64,000 nt of DNA. It comes from Phenylobacterium sp. Its GTDB lineage: Bacteria; Pseudomonadota; Alphaproteobacteria; Caulobacterales; Caulobacteraceae. The notes beneath the pieces were generated by a model. It worked only from the letters and a program-made list of their open reading frames with translations. It searched no databases and was not told the DNA's origin. The translations under genes and the position numbers were made by a program. This document shows positions 26,247-36,912 of this stretch, piece after piece. How positions within the stretch are numbered: position 1 is the first letter of the stretch; each line of letters opens with the position of its first letter. The stretch is taken from contig NZ_JAUYAF010000012.1 of the NCBI RefSeq assembly GCF_030693625.1, forward strand, positions 1-64,000. The letters run 5' to 3'.

Positions 26247-27179
26247 TCAGGCGGCTTTTGAAGCGTTTCGTCCCATCATGAGGGTCGTCAGGAGCGAGCC
26301 GAGCACGGTGGTCATCTCGCTGCGGGTCACCACCCGGTCCACCATGCCGCGCTCCACCAGGAACTCGGCGCGCTGGAAGCCCGGAGGCAGGGTTTCGCGG
26401 ATCGACTGCTCGATCACCCGGCGGCCGGCGAAGGCGATCATGGCGTTGGGCTCGGCCAGGTGGATGTCGCCCAGCATGGCGTAGGAGGCGGTCACCCCGC
26501 CGCTGGTGGGGTCGGTCATCACCACGATGTAGGGGAGGCCGGCTTCCTTGACCTCGTTGACCGCCACCGTGGTGCGGGCCAGCTGCATCAGGGACAGGGT
26601 CCCCTCCTGCATCCGGGCGCCGCCCGAGGCGGTGAAGATCACGAAGGGAACCTGGCGGCGCACGGCTTCCTGGGCGGCCTTGATGAAGGCCTCGCCCGCG
26701 GCCATGCCCAGCGACCCGCCCATGAAGGCGAAGTCCTGCACCACCACCACGCAGTCCTGGCCCTTGATGGCGCCAAACGCGATCACCATGGCGTCCTGCT
26801 CGCCGGTGGTCTTGCGGGCCGACTTCAGGCGGTCGGGATAGGAGCGGTCGTCGGGGAACTTCAGCGGGTCTTCCACCACGGTCGGCGAGGCGATCCGCTC
26901 ATAGACACCCTCGTCGAAGGTGTAGCCCAGGCGCTGCTTGGCGCCGATCCGCATGTGGTTGCCGGACGGGGTGACCCACAGGGCCGCCTCCAGGTCCGAG
27001 CGATAGATCATCTCGCCGGTGTCAGGGCATTTGACCCAGAGATTCTCCGGGGTCTCGCGCTTGGCCACCAGGTTGCGGACGCCCGGCGCGATCTTGGCCA
27101 GCCACCCGCCCCGCTCCCGCGGCGTCGGGTGGCTCGGCGGCTTCTGGGACTTGTCGTTCTTGTGCTCAGCCATCGCCAT
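26247..27179 (-). CDS. accD: Acetyl-CoA carboxylase carboxyltransferase beta subunit
   Basis: A 310-residue subunit that joins AccA to transfer carboxyl from biotin to acetyl-CoA, the first step of fatty acid synthesis. The carboxyltransferase core is clear (FTASGGARMQEGTLSLMQ; VMTDPTSGGVTASYAMLGD). The zinc-ribbon region keeps only one Cys, Cys51 in WVKCPDTGEMIYR; the other three ligands of the E. coli C4 finger are replaced (PSGNHMRIG). The start is one of two ATGs at 27179 or 27173. It follows trpA by 5 bp. Confidence 0.95.
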   Translation of the reverse strand: MAMAEHKNDKSQKPPSHPTPRERGGWLAKIAPGVRNLVAKRETPENLWVKCPDTGEMIYRSDLEAALWVTPSGNHMRIGAKQRLGYTFDEGVYERIASPTVVEDPLKFPDDRSYPDRLKSARKTTGEQDAMVIAFGAIKGQDCVVVVQDFAFMGGSLGMAAGEAFIKAAQEAVRRQVPFVIFTASGGARMQEGTLSLMQLARTTVAVNEVKEAGLPYIVVMTDPTSGGVTASYAMLGDIHLAEPNAMIAFAGRRVIEQSIRETLPPGFQRAEFLVERGMVDRVVTRSEMTTVLGSLLTTLMMGRNASKAA

Positions 27180-27184
27180 GTGAA

Positions 27185-28014
27185 CTACACCGTCGGGCTT
27201 GCGACTCGCGCCAAGCGCACAGCCTTAGCCAAGGATTCCACTTTGGAAAGAACCCGCGTGGTCACGGTTTCGTTCATCGCCAGGCTTGCGGCGATCTCCT
27301 CCACCAGGGCCGAGCCCACCACCACGCCGTCGGCCACCCGCGCCACCGCCTCAGCGCGCTCCGGCGTCTTGATGCCAAAGCCCACGCAGACCGGCAGGCC
27401 GCCGGCGGCCCGCACCCGGGCCACATGGGGCGCCACGGTGGCCGCATCGGCCTCCTTCACCCCGGTCACGCCCGCCACGGAGACGTAATAGGCGAAGCCC
27501 GAGGTCCGCCGCGCAATCACCTTGAGGCGGGCGTCGTCGCTGGTGGGGGTGGACAGCAGCAGCAGGGACAGCCCCTCGGCGTCCAGGGCGTCGGCCAGGG
27601 GGTCGGCCTCCTCCGGCGGGATATCCACAACGATCAGGCCGTCCGCGCCGGCGGCGGCCGCGTCCTGGGCGAAGGCGGCAAAGCCGCGGTTCACCAGGGG
27701 ATTGGCGTAGCCCATCAGGATGATCGGCGTCGTCTGATCGCCCTTCCGGAATTCGGCGATCATGGCCAGGGTCTTGTTCAGCGTCATGCCGCTCGCAAGC
27801 GCGCGCTGAGCGGCCCGCTGGATCGGCGGCCCCTCGGCCATGGGGTCGGAGAACGGGAAGCCCACCTCGATCAGATCGGCCCCGGCGGCCGGCAGGCCCT
27901 TCAGAATCTCCAGGCCACGGTCATAGTCGGGATCCCCGGCCATGACGTAGGCCACGAAGGCGGCGCGGTTCTCCGCCTTCAGCGCGGCGAAACGCGCGTC
28001 GATGCGAGCCTTGG

Positions 28015-28018
<4 letters not shown>
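27185..28018 (-). CDS. trpA: Tryptophan synthase alpha chain
   Basis: The 277-residue alpha subunit cleaves indole-3-glycerol phosphate to indole, which passes through the tunnel to TrpB. The catalytic Glu lies in [18 protein letters not shown], and the phosphate-binding GFGIKTPE is seen near the C-terminus. It overlaps trpB by four bases (ATGA at 28015-28018). The operon order trpF-trpB-trpA is the usual alphaproteobacterial one. Confidence 0.97.
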
Positions 28019-29238
<1,220 letters not shown>

Positions 29239-29280
29239 GTCACTATCACTCGGCTCGGGATCGGGGCTCAGGCAATACGT

Positions 29281-29925
29281 TCAGGCGCGGCGTACGGCTT
29301 CAAGAAACGCCGTGATCAAGGCCGGGTCCTTTAGGCCGGGACCGCGCTCCACGCCAGAGGAAACGTCCACCATGGGCGCGCCCGACAGCCGCACGGCGTC
29401 GACGACGTTCCAGGGATCGAGGCCGCCGGCCAGGAACCAGGGCCGCTGGAAGCGGTGGCCCATCATCAGGGTCCAGTCGAACCGCGCGCCGTTGCCGCCG
29501 GGCAGCTCGGAATCCTGCGGCGCCTTGGCGTCGAACATCAGGTGGTCGGCGGCCGCCTCATAGGCCTTGGCGGCCGAGAGATCGTGGGCGGTGGAGATCG
29601 ACAGGGCCTTGATGATCCCGGCACCCGTCCGCGCGGCGATGGCGCGGGCCCGCGCCGGGGTCTCGGCGCCGTGCAGCTGGAACAGGTCGGGCTTGAGGAT
29701 CGCGGCCAGGCGGTCGACCAGTTCGTCATCCGGATCGACGGTCACCGCCACGATCTTCACATTGCGGGCGCGGGCCTCGGCCGTCAGCCGCTCGGCGGCG
29801 TCGGGGGTGATGTTGCGGGGGCTCTTGTCGAAGAACATGAAGCCGATGAAGCCCACTCCGCCGGCCACGGCGGCGCTCACCGTCTCGGGCGTGGAAAGTC
29901 CGCAGATCTTGGTGGGCACGGTCAT
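29281..29925 (-). CDS. trpF: Phosphoribosylanthranilate isomerase
   Basis: The 214-residue TIM-barrel enzyme catalyses the third tryptophan-specific step. The N-terminal TKICGLSTPETVSAA carries the catalytic Cys, and WFLAGGLDPWNV and MVDVSSGVERGPGLKD are the family motifs. I use ATG 29923-29925; the longer frame would need a GTG at 29944-29946. No leader peptide rich in Trp is seen upstream. It is the first gene of the trpFBA-accD-folC run. Confidence 0.96.
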   Translation of the reverse strand: MTVPTKICGLSTPETVSAAVAGGVGFIGFMFFDKSPRNITPDAAERLTAEARARNVKIVAVTVDPDDELVDRLAAILKPDLFQLHGAETPARARAIAARTGAGIIKALSISTAHDLSAAKAYEAAADHLMFDAKAPQDSELPGGNGARFDWTLMMGHRFQRPWFLAGGLDPWNVVDAVRLSGAPMVDVSSGVERGPGLKDPALITAFLEAVRRA

Positions 29926-29956
29926 GGAGCCGATAAGGGCTATCACGCCCTCGAAT

Positions 29957-30379
29957 TCAAGACTTGGCCTGGTTCTTCAGCAGGTCGCGGATCTCGGCCA
30001 GCAGGGCCTCCTGCGGCGGCGGCGCGGGTTTTTCGGCCGGCGGCGTCTGGGCGTCCCGGCGCCGCACGGCGTTCACCGCCTTGACGATCAGGAACACCAC
30101 CCAGGCCACGATCACGAACTTGATCATGGTGTTGAAGAAGGCGCCGTACTGGATGGCCACCAGTTCGTTGGCCTTGGTGATGGGGTTGTCCGGCTTGAGC
30201 ACCAGTTGCAGGTCGGAAAAGTCGACCCCGCTCAGCAGCAGGCCGATGGGCGGCATCACCACCTGGTCCACCAGGCTCTTGACGATGTCATTGAAGGCCG
30301 CTCCGACTATCACGCCGACGGCCAGGTCGATCACATTGCCGCGGGCGACGAACTCGCGGAATTCGGAGAAGATGCTCAT
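29957..30379 (-). CDS. mscL: Large-conductance mechanosensitive channel
   Basis: A 140-residue two-helix channel that releases solutes on hypo-osmotic shock. The first helix motif FVARGNVIDLAVGVIVGAAF and the C-terminal EALLAEIRDLLK helix are typical. The ATG at 30377-30379 fits the family start; the longer frame to 30439 would overlap the divergent gene start. It ends 31 bp before trpF on the same strand. Confidence 0.96.
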   Translation of the reverse strand: MSIFSEFREFVARGNVIDLAVGVIVGAAFNDIVKSLVDQVVMPPIGLLLSGVDFSDLQLVLKPDNPITKANELVAIQYGAFFNTMIKFVIVAWVVFLIVKAVNAVRRRDAQTPPAEKPAPPPQEALLAEIRDLLKNQAKS

Positions 30380-30437
30380 GGTGACGCTCTGGCCCAGGGA
30401 TGTGGCAGGATCATGAGCAGGCTGAATCGGGTCAAGC

Positions 30438-31301
30438 ATGGGCGAGCAGGCGCTGAAGCATTTCGGTGTGACCGAGGCAGATCTGCTGGGCGCGGGCGAC
30501 CAGAGCCGCGCCTACAGACTGGGCGAGGCCAGCGTGCTGCGCGTGTTCTCCACCCAGACCCCCCTGACCCAGGTGCGGGCCCTGGACGCCTTTTACCGCG
30601 GGCTCGACACGCGGGCGGTCACCTTCGCGGTCCCACGTTTCGACGAGGTTCTCCAGGTCGGCGAGGCCACCTGCGTGGTGGAGGCGCGAATCCCGGGGAT
30701 GGCATTGAGCCGGTTCCTGGCGCGCGCCAGGCCGGAGGACCGCAAGCGGGCCTTGGCCAACTACATGGTGGCGGCCGGCGAAATCCAGGCCATCGCTTTC
30801 GATGCGCCTTACCACGGCCAGATCCTGGGGCCGGCCCCAGTCCGCGCCGAGAGCTGGCCGGCCTATCTGGTTAGCCGGGTGGCGGCCTCGCTGGTCGATG
30901 CGCCCTGGGCCCAGGCCGATCTGACAGCTCCGGCTCGCGTCCTGGAACTATTCGACGGCCTGGCTCAGGCCCGCGCCGGCGCGCCGCGCAGGCTGGCGCA
31001 TGGAGACTATCATCCCGGCAATGTCTTGGTGGACGAGGCGGGCGCGGTCACCGGTGTCATCGACTTCAGTGTCCAGGCGGTGATGGGCGACCCGCTACTG
31101 GACCTGACGTCCGCCGCCTTCTTCCTCGATGACAAGGCCGACCGCGCCTACGCGGCCAGCCAAGCGGAAGGGATCGCGGGCTTCGAAGAGGCCACCCGGC
31201 TCTACTGGCTCTATTACAGCTTTTTCTATCTCAGCTCGAAGGCGACCAAGCCGGCGCTCTACGCCCTCTGTGCCCGCAGCCTGAACAGGGCTCTGGACTG
31301 A
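30438..31301 (+). CDS. APH-fold phosphotransferase, substrate unknown
   Basis: The 287-residue kinase-like protein has the catalytic loop LAHGDYHPGNVLVDE and the metal-binding Asp in TGVIDFSVQAVMGDPLLDLT. These place it in the aminoglycoside phosphotransferase/choline kinase superfamily, whose members phosphorylate many small substrates. Nothing in the sequence points to antibiotic resistance. It is divergent from mscL by 58 bp and convergent with ihfB (4 bp gap). Confidence 0.85.
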   Translation: MGEQALKHFGVTEADLLGAGDQSRAYRLGEASVLRVFSTQTPLTQVRALDAFYRGLDTRAVTFAVPRFDEVLQVGEATCVVEARIPGMALSRFLARARPEDRKRALANYMVAAGEIQAIAFDAPYHGQILGPAPVRAESWPAYLVSRVAASLVDAPWAQADLTAPARVLELFDGLAQARAGAPRRLAHGDYHPGNVLVDEAGAVTGVIDFSVQAVMGDPLLDLTSAAFFLDDKADRAYAASQAEGIAGFEEATRLYWLYYSFFYLSSKATKPALYALCARSLNRALD

Positions 31302-31304
31302 CGC

Positions 31305-31589
31305 TTATTCGTCGGCGTTGAGCCGCTCGCGCAGTTCCTTGCCGCTCTTGAAGAAGGGCACGTGCTTGGCGCGGACCTCGACGGCCTCGCCGGTGCGCGG
31401 ATTGCGGCCGGCCCGGGCGTCGCGCGAGCGAACAGACAGCGCGCCGAAGCCACGCAGCTCCACCCGGCCGCCGTTCTCCAGGGCCTGGATCATGCGCTCA
31501 AGGACCACTCCCACCACGCGCTCGATATCGCGCTGGGTGAGGTGCGGGTTTTCCTCAGCGAGCTTGGCGATCAGCTCAGACTTGATCAT
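31305..31589 (-). CDS. ihfB: Integration host factor beta subunit
   Basis: A 94-residue DNA-bending protein that pairs with IhfA. It has the HU/IHF fold with the DNA-inserting arm around [17 protein letters not shown]; the Pro that intercalates is in GRNPRTG. The gene follows rpsA after a 290 bp gap, the conserved rpsA-ihfB order. Upstream of the ATG is a GGAAGAAGG. The gap contains the rpsA terminator (31811-31847) and so ihfB should have its own promoter; a TTGACC near 31790 on this strand is a possible -35. Confidence 0.96.
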   Translation of the reverse strand: MIKSELIAKLAEENPHLTQRDIERVVGVVLERMIQALENGGRVELRGFGALSVRSRDARAGRNPRTGEAVEVRAKHVPFFKSGKELRERLNADE

Positions 31590-31810
31590 GCCTTCTTCCG
31601 GTCTTTCGGCTGCGGAACATGGTCGAGTCCCTGAGGATGTTCAAGGCAGGAAAAGGGTTTACGGCCCAGTGATGACAATCAGCGCCAAAAGCTTGGGCTC
31701 ACTTGTCCCAAATCGGGGCCGGGAAAGGGTTGGCTGGCGAAATGCCGATCTGCGTCGAGCACCCGACGCAGGCATAGGCCGCGCGGTCAACTCAGGATAG
31801 TGCGGTTCGC

Positions 31811-31847
31811 GAAAAAGAAAACGGCGGACCGGTTTCCCGATCCGCCG
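31811..31847 (-). terminator. Rho-independent terminator of rpsA
   Basis: On the minus strand cggcggatcgg and ccggtccgccg form a strong stem with an AAA-containing loop, followed by ttttcttttt. It begins about 33 bp after the rpsA stop codon. Confidence 0.88.
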
Positions 31848-31879
31848 CTCCCTAGAACATCTGCGAGAGGCTCGAACGA

Positions 31880-33589
31880 TTAGTCGTTCTTGGCCTTCTC
31901 GCGCAGGGCCGCGCCCAGGATGTCGCCCAGCGAGGCGCCGGAGTCCGACGAGCCGAACTGCTCGATGGCTTCCTTTTCCTCGGCCATTTCCAGGGCCTTG
32001 ATCGACAGACCGACCTTGCGGGCGGCCTTGTCGACATTGGTCACCTGGGCGTCGACGCGGTCACCCACGGCGAAGCGTTCCGGGCGCTGGTCGGCGCGGT
32101 CGCGGGACAGGTCGGACTTGCGCACGAAGGCGCTCATCGGGGCGTCGTCCTCACCGAAGCGAACCTCGATGCCGCCGGTGGTGACTTCCGTCACCGTGAC
32201 GGTGATGGTCTGACCCTTGCGGAAGAAGTCGCCCACCATGGGATCGCCGGCCAGTTGCTTGATGCCGAGCGAGATACGTTCCTTCTCGACGTCGACGTCC
32301 AGCACCCGGGCCTTGACCATTTCGCCCTTGTGATACTTGGCGATGGCTTCTTCGCCCGACGCCGTCCAGTCGAGGTCCGAAAGGTGGACCATGCCGTCGA
32401 TGTCGTTCTCCAGGCCGATGAACAGACCAAACTCGGTGGCGTTCTTGACCTCGCCTTCCACGGTCGAACCGACCGGGTGCGCGGCGACGAACGCGTCCCA
32501 AGGATTGTCCATGGCCTGCTTGAGGCCCAGCGAGACGCGACGCTTGGACGGATCGACGTCCAGGACCACGACCTCAACCTCTTGGCTGGTGGAGACGATC
32601 TTGCCCGGGTGGACGTTCTTCTTGGTCCAGGACATTTCGGACACGTGGACCAGGCCCTCGACCCCGGCTTCCAGCTCCACGAAGGCGCCGTAGTCGGTGA
32701 TGTTGGTGATCCGGCCGGTGAACTTCGCGCCCACGGGATACTTGGCTTCCACGCCGTCCCAGGGGTCGGACTGCAGTTGCTTCATGCCCAGGCTGTTGCG
32801 CTGGGTGTCGGGGTTGATCTTGACGATCTGCACCTTGACGGTGTCGCCCACGGCCAGGACCTGGCTCGGGTGGTTGACGCGCTTCCAGCTCATGTCGGTG
32901 ACGTGCAGCAGGCCGTCGATGCCGCCCAGGTCCACGAACGCGCCGTAGTCGGTGATGTTCTTGACCACGCCTTCGCGGATCTCGCCTTCCTGCAGCTGGG
33001 AGACCAGCTCGGTGCGCTGTTCGGCGCGGGCTTCCTCGAGGATCGCGCGACGGGAAACAACGATGTTTCCCCGGGGCCTGTCCATCTTGAGGATCGCGAA
33101 GGGCTGTTCCTTGCCCATCAGCGGGCCGACGTCGCGCACGGGGCGGATGTCGACCTGGCTGCCGGGCAGGAAGGCCGAGGCGCCGCCGAGGTCGACGGTG
33201 AAGCCGCCCTTCACGCGGCCGACGATGGAGCCCATCACCGGTTCGTTCTTCTCGTAGACGCCTTCCAGACGGGTCCAGGCCTCTTCGCGGCGGGCCTTGT
33301 CGCGGCTGATGACCGCTTCGCCCATGGCGTTCTCGACGCGCTCGAGGAAGACCTCGACGGTGGAGCCGACCACGATGGGGGCGGGATCATCGCCTTCCTG
33401 GTTGAATTCCTTCAGGGACACGCGGCCCTCGGTCTTCAGACCCACGTCGATGATCGCGAAATCCTTCTCGATCCCGACCACGATCCCCTTGACCACCACG
33501 CCTTCCATGAAGTCGCGGCCGCCCATGGACTCGTCCAGCAGGGCGGAGAAGTCGTCGCGGGAGGGAGACAGGCTCATATCGTCAGCCAT
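31880..33589 (-). CDS. rpsA: 30S ribosomal protein S1
   Basis: The 569-residue protein has six S1 RNA-binding repeats, seen as recurring GxVxNITDYGAFVDLG-type motifs and as VLDVDxxxxRxSLGxK units. It binds mRNA upstream of the start codon and helps initiation. The gene lies 177 bp after cmk, as in E. coli, and is closed by a terminator. The ATG at 33587-33589 follows a purine-rich GAAAGACGAAAG; the 177 bp leader could hold a promoter or autoregulatory site, but I cannot define one. Confidence 0.97.
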   Translation of the reverse strand: MADDMSLSPSRDDFSALLDESMGGRDFMEGVVVKGIVVGIEKDFAIIDVGLKTEGRVSLKEFNQEGDDPAPIVVGSTVEVFLERVENAMGEAVISRDKARREEAWTRLEGVYEKNEPVMGSIVGRVKGGFTVDLGGASAFLPGSQVDIRPVRDVGPLMGKEQPFAILKMDRPRGNIVVSRRAILEEARAEQRTELVSQLQEGEIREGVVKNITDYGAFVDLGGIDGLLHVTDMSWKRVNHPSQVLAVGDTVKVQIVKINPDTQRNSLGMKQLQSDPWDGVEAKYPVGAKFTGRITNITDYGAFVELEAGVEGLVHVSEMSWTKKNVHPGKIVSTSQEVEVVVLDVDPSKRRVSLGLKQAMDNPWDAFVAAHPVGSTVEGEVKNATEFGLFIGLENDIDGMVHLSDLDWTASGEEAIAKYHKGEMVKARVLDVDVEKERISLGIKQLAGDPMVGDFFRKGQTITVTVTEVTTGGIEVRFGEDDAPMSAFVRKSDLSRDRADQRPERFAVGDRVDAQVTNVDKAARKVGLSIKALEMAEEKEAIEQFGSSDSGASLGDILGAALREKAKND

Positions 33590-33766
33590 AATATTCTTTC
33601 GTCTTTCAGATGACGCCGTCCGTGAAACGGATCTGGTCCGACACGCTCGTCGCGTTCGGAGTCCCGGCGTCGGGTTAAGGGTTGCAAACCGAAGGCGTCG
33701 GGGCGGACCCCAGCGCGGTGAAAATCGCCCGCAGCCATCGAGGGAAAGGCGCGTTTGGATTGCCCG

Positions 33767-34417
33767 TCAGGAAGTTTCCCACCGGGCTCGCGCCGCCTCG
33801 ACCGTGCGGCGGGCCGCATCGGTGGCCTGCTCTATAGTCATTTCAGTGGTGTCCAGCAAGACGGCGTCGGCGGCGGCCACCATGGGGCTGTCGGCCCGGC
33901 TCCCGTCGCGTTCGTCGCGCCGGCGGATATCCTCCAGGACATCGGCCAGGCTGACCTCTTCCCCCTGCCCCTTCAGCTGCTTCCAGCGCCGCTCAGCCCG
34001 GACCTCCGGCGTCGCGGTGACATAGAGCTTGGCCGGCGCTTCGGGGCAGATCACGGTGCCCATGTCACGCCCGTCCAGCACCGCCCCCTGCGGCGTGCGG
34101 GCGAAGGCCAGCTGCAGCTCGCGCAGGGCCAGGCGCACCGCCGAATGCACCGCCACCCGGCTGGCGCACTCGCCGGCGCCGCGGGTGCGGAACTCCGGAT
34201 CGTCCAGCATGGCGGCGGTCAGGGTCATGGCCACGCCGCCCGCGTCCTGCTCTGAGTCCAGGTCCTTGCCCGCCCGCCGGGTCAGCACGCCGACCGCCCG
34301 GTACAGCAGCCCGGAATCCAGCACCGGCACGTCGTAGAGCGCCCCCAGCCGGTTGGCGATCGTCCCCTTCCCCGAGGCCGCGGGCCCGTCGACGGTGATG
34401 ATGAAGGGGGATTTCAA
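33767..34417 (-). CDS. cmk: Cytidylate kinase
   Basis: A 216-residue kinase of CMP and dCMP. The P-loop is TVDGPAASGKGTIANRL; the CMP-binding RGAGECASRVA and DGRDMGTVICPEAPAK regions match the family. It lies downstream of aroA with a 322 bp gap filled by A/B repeats, and upstream of rpsA. aroA-cmk-rpsA-ihfB is a conserved order. Confidence 0.96.
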   Translation of the reverse strand: MKSPFIITVDGPAASGKGTIANRLGALYDVPVLDSGLLYRAVGVLTRRAGKDLDSEQDAGGVAMTLTAAMLDDPEFRTRGAGECASRVAVHSAVRLALRELQLAFARTPQGAVLDGRDMGTVICPEAPAKLYVTATPEVRAERRWKQLKGQGEEVSLADVLEDIRRRDERDGSRADSPMVAAADAVLLDTTEMTIEQATDAARRTVEAARARWETS

Positions 34418-34437
34418 AGCGAGGTCCTATGCGTCGT

Positions 34438-34722
34438 CCCTTCTCCCCTTGCGGGAGAAGGTGGCCGGTCGGAGACCGGTCGGATGAGGGGTCGCGCTCC
34501 GCGTTCAGAACAAGACCCGTCATCCCGGACGGCCGCCAGGCCGATCCGGGACCGCGAAGCGGCGGCGCGAAGCAGCCACCCAGGGGCCGGGCGCACCGCC
34601 CCTGGGTCCCGGCTCTCCGCTTCGCTGCGGCCGGGATGACGTCTGAGATGGGCCGGACAGGATGATCGACCCCTCATCCGACCCTGCTCCGCAGGGCCAC
34701 CTTCTCCCGCAAGGGGAGAAGG
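34438..34722. repeat. Family A palindrome enclosing a long family B palindrome
   Basis: The 285 bp element fills nearly all of the gap between aroA and cmk. Outer A arms are 34438-34500 and about 34663-34722. Inside lies a B unit from cgtcatcccgg (about 34518) to gccgggatgacg (about 34640), itself containing a ccaggggccggg/gcccctggg hairpin. It falls inside a transcription unit, so it would be transcribed between aroA and cmk unless cmk has its own promoter. Confidence 0.88.
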
Positions 34723-34739
34723 ACGCGCGCTTTCAGTCC

Positions 34740-36062
34740 TCACGCCAGCTCCCCGCCCAGGCCGCGCATCATCTCCACGAAGCCCGGGAAGCGGGTGGCG
34801 ATCGTGCCGGGCTCGTCGACGCTGACCGCGTCGTCCGAGGCCCGACCCATCACCAGGTGCGACATGGCGATCCGGTGGTCGCCCTTGGTGACCACGCTGG
34901 CGCCGCCCGCCGCCGGATGGTTGCCCCGCGCGGCCCCCACGACGATCAGGCCCTCCGGCTCCTCCTCGACCCCGATGCCGCAGGCCGAGAGCCCGGCCGC
35001 CATCAGGGCGATGCGGTCGCTCTCCTTGACCCGCATCTCGCCGATGCCGCGCATGTGGGTGGGGCCGTCGGCGAAGGCCGCGGCCACCGCCAGGATCGGA
35101 TATTCGTCGATCATCGACGGCGCCCGCTCGGGGGGCACGTCGACCCCGCGCATGGCGGAATGGCGCGCCGTGACGTCGCCCACCTGCTCGCCGCCCGCGT
35201 CGCGCAAGTTCGATATGGTCAGGTCGGCCCCCATCTCCTGCAGGGTGGTGAACAGGCCCGTGCGCAGGCTGTTGAGCAGCACGCCCTCCACCGTCACCTC
35301 CGATCCCGGGGTGATCAGGGCCGCCACCAGGGGGAAGGCCGCCGAGGACGGATCCCCCGGCACGATGATCCTGGTCCCCGTCAGCGTCTGGCCACCGGGC
35401 AGGTCGATATGGCGCTCCCCATCGCGGTCCTCGACATGGATCGTCGCCCCGAAGGCCCGCAGCATTCGCTCGGTGTGGTCGCGCGTCGCTTCAGGCTCGA
35501 TGACGCCCGCCCCACCCTGCGCATGCAGCCCCGCCAGCAACACCGCCGACTTCACCTGGGCCGAGGGCTCGGGCAGCCGGTAATCGATGCGCTTGAGGCT
35601 CCCGCCCTGCAGGGTCAGGGGCAGCCGCCCGCCGCTGCGCCCCGCAAACGTCGCCCCCATGTCCTTCAAGGGCTTCATCACCCGGTTCATCGGCCGCCCG
35701 CGCAAGGAGGCGTCGCCGGTGAAGGTGGCGCTGATCGGGAATCCCGCCGCCGCCCCCATGATCAGCCGCACTCCAGTGCCGGCGTTGCCGCAGTCGACCA
35801 CGTCGTCGGGCTCGGCGAACCCGCCCTTGCCCTCCACCCGCCAGGCGCCGGGTCCCAGATGGGTCACGGTCGCGCCGAACGCCCGCATGGCCTGGGCGGT
35901 GCGCAGCACATCGTCGCCTTCGAGTAGCCCCTCGATCTGCGTCGTCCCCGTCGCCAGCGCCCCGAAGATGAGCGCGCGATGGGAGATCGACTTGTCGCCC
36001 GGGGCGCGCACGCGGCCCCGCAGCGGGCCGCCGCGTTTCGCGGTCAGTCCTGCCGACGTCAT
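34740..36062 (-). CDS. aroA: 3-phosphoshikimate 1-carboxyvinyltransferase (EPSP synthase)
   Basis: The 440-residue enzyme makes EPSP in the shikimate pathway. Key motifs are [35 protein letters not shown] and [12 protein letters not shown]; the glyphosate-site Gly region LMGAAAGFP has Ala at the Gly96 side, as in class II-type enzymes. The start is ATG 36060-36062 ([12 protein letters not shown]); the longer frame is not supported. It is divergent from the FYDLN gene with a 116 bp gap. Confidence 0.95.
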   Translation of the reverse strand: MTSAGLTAKRGGPLRGRVRAPGDKSISHRALIFGALATGTTQIEGLLEGDDVLRTAQAMRAFGATVTHLGPGAWRVEGKGGFAEPDDVVDCGNAGTGVRLIMGAAAGFPISATFTGDASLRGRPMNRVMKPLKDMGATFAGRSGGRLPLTLQGGSLKRIDYRLPEPSAQVKSAVLLAGLHAQGGAGVIEPEATRDHTERMLRAFGATIHVEDRDGERHIDLPGGQTLTGTRIIVPGDPSSAAFPLVAALITPGSEVTVEGVLLNSLRTGLFTTLQEMGADLTISNLRDAGGEQVGDVTARHSAMRGVDVPPERAPSMIDEYPILAVAAAFADGPTHMRGIGEMRVKESDRIALMAAGLSACGIGVEEEPEGLIVVGAARGNHPAAGGASVVTKGDHRIAMSHLVMGRASDDAVSVDEPGTIATRFPGFVEMMRGLGGELA

Positions 36063-36178
36063 GGGAATGCCAAGCCTCCTTAAGGCCTTGCTGTTGTCAC
36101 GAGGGGGTTTGCTTTTGACAGCGGCGCCAGCCCGTGGCAAGGGACCCGGCTTCATTCGAACCCTTAGAGGCTTAGCCC

Positions 36179-36658
36179 TTGGCCAATCCCGAACTGGGCG
36201 CAAAGCAGATCTGTCCGAACTGCCAAGCGAAGTTCTACGACCTTACCCGTCGTCCCGCCCACTGCCCGAAATGCGCCACCGAGTTCGACCCCGACGAGGC
36301 TGTCCGCAGCCGCCGTAGCCGCTCTCGCGTCGCCCCCACCGACCATGAGGTTGAGGACGAGGGCGAAGCCCAGGTGCGCGGCAAGTCGGAGGCCGACGAC
36401 GACGAGGAAGAAGAAGAGGTCGTCACCCCGGAACTCGACGAAGTGGTCGACGCTCCGATCATCCCCGGCGACGACGATGACGACGACGCCGAACCGGGCG
36501 CCACGCCCGAGGACGAGCTCGCCGGCTTCTCCGAGGACGAGGAAGACCTCGAGGAGGACACCGACGACGTGCCCTTCCTGGAAGAAGACGACGAAGACGA
36601 CTTCGACGACACCGAAATCGAGGGTCTGCCCGGCGAGGGCGACGTCGAGGACCGCTAA
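36179..36658 (+). CDS. FYDLN-acid family zinc-ribbon protein
   Basis: This 159-residue protein has an N-terminal CPNC...CPKC zinc ribbon with KFYDLTRRP and then a very acidic tail of Asp/Glu runs. It matches the TIGR02300/PF09538 family, widespread in alphaproteobacteria and of unknown function. The start codon is TTG 36179, seven bases after AGAGG, consistent with the family N-terminus (PELG). tRNA-Ala follows after 129 bp. Confidence 0.9.
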   Translation: MANPELGAKQICPNCQAKFYDLTRRPAHCPKCATEFDPDEAVRSRRSRSRVAPTDHEVEDEGEAQVRGKSEADDDEEEEEVVTPELDEVVDAPIIPGDDDDDDAEPGATPEDELAGFSEDEEDLEEDTDDVPFLEEDDEDDFDDTEIEGLPGEGDVEDR

Positions 36659-36787
36659 CTATTTGCTGCGACAAGCCGCCTGCAAATTTCCTTGCAGGCG
36701 GGCTTGATCGCCGCGAACTGTCAGACTAGGTTCCGCGCCTCTTCGGGGAGGGCCTTCCAGTCCGCCCCCGGAGAAACCCGAGACCTC

Positions 36788-36863
<76 letters not shown>

Positions 36864-36912
36864 TAACGGCCGCTTCCCACCGGAAGCGGCCGTTTCCATT
36901 TGCGGCGGGCGG

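Noticed and set aside
30438..31301. An aminoglycoside resistance gene
   Set aside because: Only the general APH kinase motifs are present; no similarity to clinical APH types can be claimed and the locus is chromosomal housekeeping.
31590..31620. A 13-codon ORF overlapping the ihfB start, as a leader peptide
   Set aside because: It lacks a ribosome binding site of its own and shows no regulatory codon run; overlap alone is weak evidence.
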